NCBI RefSeq assembly: GCF_028278985.1
Contig: NZ_JANQTA010000013.1
Coordinates: 1-64,000, forward strand
Direction: 5' to 3'
Length of the DNA stretch: 64,000 bases
Source: Candidatus Nitrosopumilus sp.
GTDB taxonomy: Archaea; Thermoproteota; Nitrososphaeria; Nitrososphaerales; Nitrosopumilaceae
Part shown: positions 50,932 through 59,604 of the stretch, piece after piece
Layout: every line of letters begins with the position of its first letter
Position numbering within the stretch: the stretch's first letter is position 1
Notes under the pieces: model-generated
Databases searched by the model: none
What the model was told of the DNA's origin: nothing
What the model saw: the letters and a program-made list of their open reading frames with translations, nothing else
Program-made: the position numbers and the translations under genes

Positions 50932-50953
50932 CTAATAATTTGGAGGTAACAAA

Positions 50954-51364
50954 ATGGATGAAAAATCAAGATATCATGTCTATAAGTTAGAACGAGAAAA
51001 GGATCTCTTTTGTAGTGTTCTAAATGTTAGTGGCACAGGAAGTGCAAATATTTACCAAATTGAGGATTCTGATTATTTTTATTCTGCGTATTATTTTTCT
51101 GATGGAAATCTTACTGATGTCAATCTATATTATATTAGAAGTAAGATGTTGCAAGATTTAGTTGCTCGAAAAGGAAATGTGATAAGATTTCAACCAGGTA
51201 CAGGGGAATGGGATTCTCATCAAGGTGAACTAAAAGATATCTATTGTTGGCTGTTTGTTCTTAGAATCATGTTTTCATCAGCTAAAGAGATTAAAGAAAT
51301 TTACAAACTTGAAGAAGATTATGAAAGAGGATATCGAATAAAGCAATTAGCCATTACAGAGTAG
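50954..51364 (+). CDS. Hypothetical protein preceded by a strong Shine-Dalgarno
   Basis: ORF preceded by GGAGGT. Confidence 0.6.
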   Translation: MDEKSRYHVYKLEREKDLFCSVLNVSGTGSANIYQIEDSDYFYSAYYFSDGNLTDVNLYYIRSKMLQDLVARKGNVIRFQPGTGEWDSHQGELKDIYCWLFVLRIMFSSAKEIKEIYKLEEDYERGYRIKQLAITE

Positions 51365-51374
51365 GTAGAGAATT

Positions 51375-51590
51375 ATGTATCTAGATAAAAAAACAATATA
51401 CTTTGATCATGAAGGTGACTTTGAAATTTTAGTTGAAGATGAAGCCTTGGAAGTAGACATGCAATTAATTCAAAAAATAGTCTTTACAGATCATGAAAAC
51501 AAGATTCGATACCTATTTTCAAAATTTAGAACTGAAATGATAGATGATGATCTGATTCAAATTGATAATACAGGCTTACAAAGCAACTAA
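51375..51590 (+). CDS. Hypothetical 71-aa protein
   Basis: ORF just downstream of 50954..51364. Confidence 0.55.
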   Translation: MYLDKKTIYFDHEGDFEILVEDEALEVDMQLIQKIVFTDHENKIRYLFSKFRTEMIDDDLIQIDNTGLQSN

Positions 51591-51959
51591 TTTTACTGAA
51601 TCCATTTTCTTGTCAGTAAGAAATCCTTTTGTGACTGCTTGAATTTTTTTTGAATCTCCGTCCAAGAAAAACATCTCCATACATCTCTCTCCATCAAGTT
51701 TGCTGTGAAGATGTGTTTTAATCAAGTCTTCATAATCATGTTTTATTCCTGAAACTCGATCATCGTACTCATCAGCATGAAGTACAATTAGTACTGCATT
51801 CTGTTTTCCTTTTAATTCTCTTTTTTGCTTTTCTTCTTGTACAAAAGTTCTGATACCTGCCCGAATAATTTCAGACCTACCAGTAAATCCCATTGAGCCC
51901 TGCAATTTATCCAGTTCTTTTAAAATTTCATCGTTAAGTGAGATTGAAACAATTGGCAT
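51576..51959 (-). CDS. NikR-like ribbon-helix-helix metalloregulator
   Basis: VSISLNDEILKELDKLQGSMGFTGRSEIIRAGIR RHH; metal-site pattern KHDYEDLIKTHLHSKLDGERC. Confidence 0.82.
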   Translation of the reverse strand: MPIVSISLNDEILKELDKLQGSMGFTGRSEIIRAGIRTFVQEEKQKRELKGKQNAVLIVLHADEYDDRVSGIKHDYEDLIKTHLHSKLDGERCMEMFFLDGDSKKIQAVTKGFLTDKKMDSVKLVAL

Positions 51960-52014
51960 TAGATTGAATGTTATTAATCATTATTTAAATTTAAATGGAT
52001 TTCTTAATAATTTC

Positions 52015-52029
52015 GGCAAAATTTATGCC
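52015..52029. promoter_or_regulatory. Candidate operator GGCAAAATTTATGCC
   Basis: GGCA/TGCC inverted repeat between divergent nikR-like and znuA-like genes. Confidence 0.3.
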
Positions 52030-52115
52030 TGTTGAATTAATAACATCAAAACCCACTTCTCAAATATTATTAAATTTATATTGTATTATTATTAATTGCA
52101 CAATTAAGTGATTTA

Positions 52116-53459
52116 ATGAAGGGCTCGTCAATTGCTGCTATAGGTGGAGGAATTGCTGCAGCCATAGTTATTGCAGTTGTTTTGACAATGTCAGGAGGAA
52201 TTTCTGAAAGTCCACAAGTTTCTGAAAATTTTATGGGTGAGACAACTGAAACTAGTGTTACTGAACAGGTTGAAAAGATCCAAGTTCTAGCTTCGTTTTA
52301 CCCATATTACGAGTTTACCAAAAATGTAGCAGGAGACTCTGCAACAGTTTCTCAGTACATGCCATCAGGTGTAGAAGCTCATGATTGGGAACCAAGACCT
52401 CAAGAGATTAAATCGTTGCAAGATGCAGATGTTTTTGTCTATAATGGATTAGGAATGGAACCTTATATTGATAAAATGATTGATTCAGGTGAATTTGACA
52501 ATGTTTTGTTTGTCAAAGTATCTGAAGGAGTTGAACTGATAAAACCTGAAGAAGATCATGATGACCATGATGATCATGGAGACGAACATGATGATCATGC
52601 AGAAGAAGGCCATGATGCACATGCTGAAGACTTTGCAAAAGAGATTGAACATGTTGTAGAAGAATTTGAGCATGGTCACATTGATTCCACTAAAGCACTT
52701 ACTGAACTAGAAGAGATTCTAGGTGAGCATGAAGGAGATGGACATGATCACGGAAATGAAACTATTGAAAAAATTGAAGCAGTCATACATGAAATTGAAG
52801 ATGGACATATGAGTGCAGAAGAAGGATTTGAAGAGATTCATCATATTGTTTTAGAAATTAAAGAAGAAGATCATGATGACCATGATGATCATGGAGACGA
52901 AGGTGGACATCACCATCATCACCACGACTTTGAATTTGATCCACACATTTGGTTGGACCCAATCTTGGTAAAACAACAAGTAAACAATATTCGTGATGCA
53001 CTAATTGAAGCCGATCCACAAAACAAAGAACAATATGAACAAAATGCTATGACATACAATCAAGAACTAGATGACTTAGATATGAAATTCAAGTCATCAT
53101 TAGCATCATGCAATAAAGATACCTTTGTACCATATCATAATGCATTTACATATCTTGCAGAAAGATATGATCTCAAAGTAATGGCTCTTGGTGGATTAGC
53201 TCCTAGAGCAGAGGCCACAGGTGCTGAGATTAAAGAGTTTGTTGACTTTGTAAGAGAAAATGATGTTAAAGTAATTTTTAATGAAGAGTTAGTTGACCCA
53301 AGACTAGCAGAAATCATTGCAGAAGAGTCTGGCGCAAAAGTAATGCTGTTCAGTCCATTAGAGGCATTAGCACCTGAAGAAGTAGGGAAAAACATATCAT
53401 ACATCGAAAAGATGGAACAAAATATGGATTCCCTAAAGGTGGCCCTTGAGTGTCAATGA
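52116..53459 (+). CDS. ZnuA-like zinc-binding ABC component with long His/Asp-rich insert
   Basis: ASFYPYYEFTKNVAGDSATVSQYMPSGVEAHDWEP; FDPHIWLDP; FVPYHNAFTYLAERY; insert with DHDDHDDHGDE and HHHHHH. Confidence 0.88.
   Translation: MKGSSIAAIGGGIAAAIVIAVVLTMSGGISESPQVSENFMGETTETSVTEQVEKIQVLASFYPYYEFTKNVAGDSATVSQYMPSGVEAHDWEPRPQEIKSLQDADVFVYNGLGMEPYIDKMIDSGEFDNVLFVKVSEGVELIKPEEDHDDHDDHGDEHDDHAEEGHDAHAEDFAKEIEHVVEEFEHGHIDSTKALTELEEILGEHEGDGHDHGNETIEKIEAVIHEIEDGHMSAEEGFEEIHHIVLEIKEEDHDDHDDHGDEGGHHHHHHDFEFDPHIWLDPILVKQQVNNIRDALIEADPQNKEQYEQNAMTYNQELDDLDMKFKSSLASCNKDTFVPYHNAFTYLAERYDLKVMALGGLAPRAEATGAEIKEFVDFVRENDVKVIFNEELVDPRLAEIIAEESGAKVMLFSPLEALAPEEVGKNISYIEKMEQNMDSLKVALECQ
52548..52586 (+). 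repeat. 39-bp exact direct repeat, copy 1
   Basis: gaagaagatcatgatgaccatgatgatcatggagacgaa. Confidence 0.9.
52863..52901 (+). repeat. 39-bp exact direct repeat, copy 2
   Basis: Same 39-mer 315 bp (105 codons) downstream. Confidence 0.9.
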
Positions 53460-54259
53460 CAAGTGTTTTAGAAGTAAAAGATCTCGTAATAGGATACGAC
53501 AATCATTTAGCAGTTGATAAAATTAGTTTTGATGTTCAAGAAGGTGATGTTCTTGGCATTGTAGGCCCCAATGGTGCTGGAAAAACAACATTGTTCAGAG
53601 CAATTTTAGGCTTGCAGAAATATTCTGGAAAGATCAAAATGTTTGGGTTAGAGGATTCAAAGTATCATTCAATAATTCCATTGATTGGATATGTTCCACA
53701 AAAGGTAATTTTTGAGCCAAACTTTCCTGCAACAGTTTTTGATGTTGTATCTATGGGAATAATACCTAACAAAAAACTTCTCAAAGGTGCAAAGATTGTG
53801 CAACAATGTGGTTGCTGTTGGAATCGTTTTTACAGTGATCTTGGAAGCAACTACAAGAAGGTTATGGGATCTCTTAAAACTGTAGGAATTGAATCTCTGA
53901 AAAATAGAAGAATTGGAGAACTATCAGGAGGAGAATTACAACGTGTCTTTATTGCAAAATCTCTTGTCAAGGATCCCTTGTTGTTAATTCTCGATGAACC
54001 TGTAACAAGTGTAGATGCAGAATCACAGAAAAAATTCTATGAATTGATTAAAAAAATCAATCAAGAAAATCAAATTACAATTGTTTGGTCATCGCATGAC
54101 TTGGATGCAATATCAAAATATGCAAGTAGAGTTGCATGTATGAATAAAAAATTATTTTTCCATGGAGAAAAAGAAGAATTTTTCTCAAACAAAGATCTTC
54201 TAAGAACATATACTGAATCATCAATGCAAATGCACATGCATAATCATGACATGCATTAA
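53456..54259 (+). CDS. ZnuC-like ABC ATPase with Cys-containing insertion
   Basis: GPNGAGKTTLF, LSGGELQRVFIAKSL, LDEPVTSVD; insert QQCGCCWNRFYSDLGSNY; ATGA overlap with the znuA-like gene. Confidence 0.88.
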   Translation: MTSVLEVKDLVIGYDNHLAVDKISFDVQEGDVLGIVGPNGAGKTTLFRAILGLQKYSGKIKMFGLEDSKYHSIIPLIGYVPQKVIFEPNFPATVFDVVSMGIIPNKKLLKGAKIVQQCGCCWNRFYSDLGSNYKKVMGSLKTVGIESLKNRRIGELSGGELQRVFIAKSLVKDPLLLILDEPVTSVDAESQKKFYELIKKINQENQITIVWSSHDLDAISKYASRVACMNKKLFFHGEKEEFFSNKDLLRTYTESSMQMHMHNHDMH

Positions 54260-54274
54260 CTACAGGTGAAATGA

Positions 54275-55129
54275 ATGGTTCTTGAAGCTCTATCTTATGG
54301 ATTTATTCAGAAAGCACTCATTTCAGGAATTGCTGTTGCAATAATTTGCTCTTTTATGGGAACATTTCTTGTATTGAGACGTTATTCTTTGTTTGGAGAT
54401 GGAATTGCTCATGTTTCATTCGGTGGAGTAGCAGTTGGATTATTCTTAGGAATATTTCCAATTTGGACTGCGTATCTTCTTGCAATAGCTGGAGGAATAG
54501 GACTTCAAAAACTTCGACAGAGTACAAAGATTTCAGGAGATGCTGCTGTAGCTGTTGTTTTAGTCACAGGATTGTCTGTAGGCGTAATTCTGGTAAGCTC
54601 ATCTGGTGGTTTCTCAGTAGATTTGTTTAGTTTCTTGTTTGGAAGTATACTGCTAATTGGCAATGATGATACTATGATAATTCTAACAATTAGTACAGGA
54701 ATTATTGTGACGCTTGTGGCATTACGAAAACAATTCTTACAGATTACATTTAATGAAGAGCAAGCAAAAATTTCAGGATTACCAGTCACTCTGTTAAATT
54801 ATGCCTTTGTAATTTTGGCTGCTGTAACAGTTGTAACTTCTATGAGATTGGTTGGAATCTTGTTGATATCCGCATTAATTGTAATTCCTAACATTAGTGC
54901 AATGATGTTTGGTAAAGGATTCAAACAGACAGTTGGAATATCGATGCTAATTTCAGTTGTATCTGTGGTTAGTGGAATTCTTTTGTCATACTATTACAAT
55001 CTTGCACCATCAGGAATTATTGTGGTTGTTGCAGTTTCAATACTGGTAGGAATTCTTATAGCAAGATCTGCAGGAATAATAAGAAAGGTCGACATTAAGA
55101 AAAAATCTGAAATTTCACATAACAGCTAA
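54275..55129 (+). CDS. ZnuB-like ABC permease
   Basis: GTFLVLRRYSLFGDGIAHVSFGGVAVGLFLG; SMRLVGILLISALIVIP. Confidence 0.9.
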   Translation: MVLEALSYGFIQKALISGIAVAIICSFMGTFLVLRRYSLFGDGIAHVSFGGVAVGLFLGIFPIWTAYLLAIAGGIGLQKLRQSTKISGDAAVAVVLVTGLSVGVILVSSSGGFSVDLFSFLFGSILLIGNDDTMIILTISTGIIVTLVALRKQFLQITFNEEQAKISGLPVTLLNYAFVILAAVTVVTSMRLVGILLISALIVIPNISAMMFGKGFKQTVGISMLISVVSVVSGILLSYYYNLAPSGIIVVVAVSILVGILIARSAGIIRKVDIKKKSEISHNS

Positions 55130-55135
55130 ACTAAT

Positions 55136-57916
55136 CTAAGAATCAATCAAATCGTTTAGTCTTCGCTTGTCATGTATGCTCTTTACATAAAATAATGAAG
55201 TTGCAATTATTCCTGCAGCTATTAGTGGTGATGCAAGTTCTGTATACTTTATTTCAGTTCCATCTGTTGATTGTATTTTTGTTGAAGATACTGGAATTTC
55301 TGTCATTTTAATTGTACCAATCTTACTTTCTTGTTGTTCAACAAACCAAACATTACCATTTCCATCTGATGTCATAAATTGAGTAAATGATGTTTCAGTT
55401 GGAATAGGAATTTCTAATAAATTATTGTTATCTGGATCATAAACTGCAATTGAATCAATGACATGTTGAGCAAACCAAACATTACCATATCTATCAAATG
55501 TCATTCCAAATGGAAGTGATTCACTATCTGGAACTGTAACTTTTTCAAAAGTCTCTAAAACTGGATCAAATCTACTTAAGGCTAATCCAGTGTGCTCTGT
55601 TACCCATATACTTCCATCTTCATCAAATAGCAATGCTTCAGGACCTTGAAGAATTGTATCTGATGAAATTTGGGTTAATTCATTATTTTCAGGCTCAATA
55701 TAGCCTATTTTTCCTGAACCAGTTGCTGTATACCATATTTTTCCTTCACTGTCAATACCCAAGGCAAATGGCAATGATTCTTTTTCAGGTAAAGTAATCT
55801 CATCAAAAGTATCACTTTGAGGAGAATATTTCAAAATCTTATCCTTGTTTACAATTGTAATCCAGATGTTTCCATCAAAATCAGCTTGAATAAAGAGAGG
55901 AGTGTTATCTGAAATTACAGGATCTAATTTTGGAAGTGTTTTAGTTGTTATTTCTTTTGTTTGAAGATTTAGATATCCTATTTGATTTCTTGGAGTATCA
56001 ACAAACCAAATGTTTTCGTTATTGTCTTGTGTAAGAAAAGTTGTTCCCAATCCATCAAAAGAATATGGTGTAAACTCTTGAGTATCAAGTGAGAATTCCC
56101 AAAGTCTTGGAGATGATGCATCACTTACCCATAAGGAATTTTTTCCATCATACAATGCGTAAAGTGGTTTTGATTCTTCTGGTAATTCATATTCTACAAC
56201 TTGCATTTGAATATCTCCAAGTCGTGGCTTTACAAGTAAATTGAGAATTTTTGATTCATTTGCGTTTTCGGTTCGTTGAGCTTCAACTTCTACTAACCAT
56301 TCACCAGAAAATCCAAATGTAATTTCTCCTTGGAATTCGATTGGTTTGTTTTCAGTTTGTTTAACTATTTCCATAGGAATTTCAATTGGAGAAATATTTT
56401 TTGATGGATTTGAAATTTTTACTTTTACTTGTTCTGAGTCATAAAGCTGATTTCCATCAAAGTCCGTTGCTTTTACAGTAATTGTGTTTGAACCGCTTGT
56501 AAATGGTGAAATTTCAATGTTAAACTTTGTATTCTCAGTAAATTCAATTGTGTTAAAACCATATACTGCTTCCTGTGCATCAACTCTTTGAATCTCTCCT
56601 GCAGGTAGTGTTCCATTAGTTAGTAATGCAACTACCCCTAGCAAAATTATTCCTAAAGCAGCATCAACTTTGAGAGATTTTTTCAATTTTTTATGTACAG
56701 TAATTTTTCCTGATGAGAAATTCTTTTCAGCATTTTTTTGTAGTCTAAATTGGAAGAATCCCCCTAATCCAACCATGGCTGCAGCGATTGCAATTTTCAG
56801 CATGATTAGTTGTCCAAATACTGATGCAGTGATTAATCCAACGTCACTTTCAACAAACCACATCAGAGTTGGGCCTGTAATAATTACAATTCCTACTGAT
56901 ATGATAAATGCAATTGAAAATCTTGGAATCATTACTAAACTCATTTTTTCTCGATTTTTTTCTTGTAATTGAGAAAATGTTGGAAGTAAAGTAAATACAA
57001 AATAGATTATTCCTCCAATCCAAACTGCTGCAACTAAATTGTGAATGTAATCTAATACGACTGCTCCAAGCTGCTCAGTTGAAGCACCATGACCTATCAA
57101 TGTAGTTGTTGAGATTAATACAAGAGAAACTGCAAGCATTGGAATTTGATTTTTTATTGATAATGATTTTCTTCTATCCATTCCAAACCAAATACCTAGT
57201 AATACAAGAGTGAGAATCATTCTTGCAAACCAAACTGTTCCAAAGTATGTTTGAATTACATCAATAGGTGACGCTTCTAGTCTGATTGTTTGAACAGCAA
57301 TCATTAGAATATCTGAAATGAAAACAAGTATCAGTCCAATTCCTGTTACTGACATAAATTTATCATGATAGAAACTATGAACTTTTCCCAATTCTTCTCT
57401 GATTAGATTTTTGTTTTGAGTACCCCAGATGATTAGCGAAGCAATTACAGAACCTAACACAATTGTTTGTCCAACAAGTCCAGGAAATCTTGCTCCTGCT
57501 TCAGGCAAAAATACTAACTCAGATGTACCCTCAGGAATATCTTCAACATCTATAATTACATCCCCTATTCCGAAGATAAAGGCTCCTGGGACCAAGTGGC
57601 CATCTACTTTGGAAAGAACTTTAGTTGTTGCTGTGTAGACTCCTTCTTCAAGTGGAGGAGTTGTCACAATGATTGATAGCTCACCTTCGTAGTAACTAGT
57701 GTCTCTATTGTCAATTTGATTTCCATTTTGATCAAAAACTCTCATTTCACTAAAATCAATGTCAACTGCTTCAGAAAAATACACAATTACTTCAGTTGTA
57801 CCAACTGGCCCATTTGATGAAATGTTAGGAATAGTTTGTTCAGTAAAAGGATGTGCAGCTGCAAATGGAATTGAAATTAATGATAGTGTAAATAATATGA
57901 ATAGAATTTTTTTCAT
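55136..57916 (-). CDS. CopC-CopD-beta-propeller (virginiamycin B lyase-like) triple fusion
   Basis: N-terminal AHPFTEQTIPNISSNGPVGTTEVIVYFSEAV (CopC), multi-TM CopD region, then WF-containing propeller repeats (GNIWITIV, GKIWYTATGSGKIGYI, GNVWFAQH, GNVWFVEQ). Confidence 0.85.
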   Translation of the reverse strand: MKKILFILFTLSLISIPFAAAHPFTEQTIPNISSNGPVGTTEVIVYFSEAVDIDFSEMRVFDQNGNQIDNRDTSYYEGELSIIVTTPPLEEGVYTATTKVLSKVDGHLVPGAFIFGIGDVIIDVEDIPEGTSELVFLPEAGARFPGLVGQTIVLGSVIASLIIWGTQNKNLIREELGKVHSFYHDKFMSVTGIGLILVFISDILMIAVQTIRLEASPIDVIQTYFGTVWFARMILTLVLLGIWFGMDRRKSLSIKNQIPMLAVSLVLISTTTLIGHGASTEQLGAVVLDYIHNLVAAVWIGGIIYFVFTLLPTFSQLQEKNREKMSLVMIPRFSIAFIISVGIVIITGPTLMWFVESDVGLITASVFGQLIMLKIAIAAAMVGLGGFFQFRLQKNAEKNFSSGKITVHKKLKKSLKVDAALGIILLGVVALLTNGTLPAGEIQRVDAQEAVYGFNTIEFTENTKFNIEISPFTSGSNTITVKATDFDGNQLYDSEQVKVKISNPSKNISPIEIPMEIVKQTENKPIEFQGEITFGFSGEWLVEVEAQRTENANESKILNLLVKPRLGDIQMQVVEYELPEESKPLYALYDGKNSLWVSDASSPRLWEFSLDTQEFTPYSFDGLGTTFLTQDNNENIWFVDTPRNQIGYLNLQTKEITTKTLPKLDPVISDNTPLFIQADFDGNIWITIVNKDKILKYSPQSDTFDEITLPEKESLPFALGIDSEGKIWYTATGSGKIGYIEPENNELTQISSDTILQGPEALLFDEDGSIWVTEHTGLALSRFDPVLETFEKVTVPDSESLPFGMTFDRYGNVWFAQHVIDSIAVYDPDNNNLLEIPIPTETSFTQFMTSDGNGNVWFVEQQESKIGTIKMTEIPVSSTKIQSTDGTEIKYTELASPLIAAGIIATSLFYVKSIHDKRRLNDLIDS

Positions 57917-57992
57917 TTACTGTAAAGTCCACATCTGATATTTTAACAGTTTACATATTTCCAAATTTGTACCAATTCGGATAAAGATAATA

Positions 57993-58649
57993 ATGTGCTA
58001 TTATGGTATGATGGTCGTGAAGATAGCACTTTTTGGCCTTATTGGATTATTATTTTCAATAGGTATGATTGCTCCATCATTTGCTCACACTACAGTTCAT
58101 GTAGATCCTTACGAAATTGAAGCAGGATGGGGAACTGAACCTCCAGTTGTTGGAATAAGAAACAATATTGTTTTCAAAATTATTGAACGTGGAGAAAATG
58201 AGGGTACATACACTGGTGTTACTAGTGTTTTCAAAGGTGTTGATGCAACTGTCATGTTTGGTGGTGCATCAAAAGGAATTTCTATTAATTCTGATCCAAG
58301 ACCGGGATATTATTTCTCTCCAATCATTCCAACTAAAACTGGAACATACATGGTTGATTTGAAGGGAGAAATTAGAGGAGTTCCAGTTGATGTCAAAATT
58401 CCAATTGAAGATGTAGAACCAACTGCAATTCTGGATTTTCCTCCATCAAGCAGTGCTGGAGACACTGACATTGCAGCATTAAAGAATGCAATTTCATCTC
58501 TACAACAGGATGTGACCAAACTAAAGTCTGGTGAAACTGAAGTTACAGCTTCTGATGGCGGAGCTGCATATGACTTTGCAATATTTGGATTGTCAATTGC
58601 AGCAGCAGCTATTATCTTGGCAATCATTGCTTTAGTAAAAAGAAAATAG
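57993..58649 (+). CDS. Secreted YcnI-like protein with C-terminal TM
   Basis: Signal peptide then FAHTTVHVDPYEIEAGWG; C-terminal TM followed by KRK. Confidence 0.55.
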   Translation: MCYYGMMVVKIALFGLIGLLFSIGMIAPSFAHTTVHVDPYEIEAGWGTEPPVVGIRNNIVFKIIERGENEGTYTGVTSVFKGVDATVMFGGASKGISINSDPRPGYYFSPIIPTKTGTYMVDLKGEIRGVPVDVKIPIEDVEPTAILDFPPSSSAGDTDIAALKNAISSLQQDVTKLKSGETEVTASDGGAAYDFAIFGLSIAAAAIILAIIALVKRK

Positions 58650-58663
58650 AAAAAGAGGAATTC

Positions 58664-59545
58664 CTAAAATCTTGGAACGACTCTAGATTTTGCAGTAACT
58701 GCTACGATGCTTATGATTGCAACAGCAAGTATCATCATTGCAATTGTTCCAAATTCTGGAACAACATTTGTGAATACTACTTGTTCACCAACTGGTCCTG
58801 TCATTTCATCAATACCATAACCTTGGAAGGTAATGGTAATGTCAACTGGATCAGCGGAGCTTAGTGGTGCAGTTTCGTGCATTCCTGAGCCCTCGTGATG
58901 GTGTGCACCCATATCATCTAGAACTGTTTCACCATTTTGTGTAACAGTGATGTCATGGTTGACATGTTCTGCGTCTACAAATTCTACATGAACTTGCATT
59001 CTCTCACCTGCCATTGGTTCAGAAGTCCAGACTGAAACTTGTGTTCCGTCAGACATCATACCTGTAGCAGATGCTTCTGTGATCAAGTGACCTTTGTCGT
59101 CCATATGATCACCGTGGTCATCATGACCGTGATCATCATGATCATCTTCAGCAGCTCCTACCTCTTGTACAATGATTACTCCTTGCATCCAAGGATGAAC
59201 CATACAGAAGTAATGTTGTTCACCAACTTCAGTTGGAGACCATTCAAATGAACCTCCTGCCATAACTAAACTGCTATCAAATACACCATCTGGTCCATCG
59301 CCTGGATTTCCTGATGTGTAAGTGTGTGCAGCAGTATCAGGGTTTGTAAATATTACAACTCCTCCTACATCAACTGTAGCTGTACTTGGAATGTAACATC
59401 CTTCATCTGTCTCCTCACATCCTGGAGCTCCCGAACCATCGGCAGCTGCAACAGTAACTTCTGAGTGATCTGCAAAAGCTGGTGATCCAACACCTACTGC
59501 TAATGCAAATAGTACGAAGAAAGAGCTAATTGCTATAGTCTTCAT
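58664..59545 (-). CDS. Plastocyanin-like blue copper protein with His-rich linker and PEFG-CTERM
   Basis: HTYTSGN...QHYFCMVHPWMQG copper ligands; DDHDDHGHDDHGDH linker; VVPEFGTIAMMILAVAIISIVAVTAKSRVVPRF. Confidence 0.88.
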   Translation of the reverse strand: MKTIAISSFFVLFALAVGVGSPAFADHSEVTVAAADGSGAPGCEETDEGCYIPSTATVDVGGVVIFTNPDTAAHTYTSGNPGDGPDGVFDSSLVMAGGSFEWSPTEVGEQHYFCMVHPWMQGVIIVQEVGAAEDDHDDHGHDDHGDHMDDKGHLITEASATGMMSDGTQVSVWTSEPMAGERMQVHVEFVDAEHVNHDITVTQNGETVLDDMGAHHHEGSGMHETAPLSSADPVDITITFQGYGIDEMTGPVGEQVVFTNVVPEFGTIAMMILAVAIISIVAVTAKSRVVPRF

Positions 59546-59604
59546 TAGACAGTTTACTAGTTCGGATACATAAAAACCTCACTGGAATTTCCAGTTACTG
59601 GATT

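Noticed and set aside
54346-54630. Cys/Trp-rich 94-aa + ORF
   Set aside because: Out-of-frame shadow of the ZnuB-like gene
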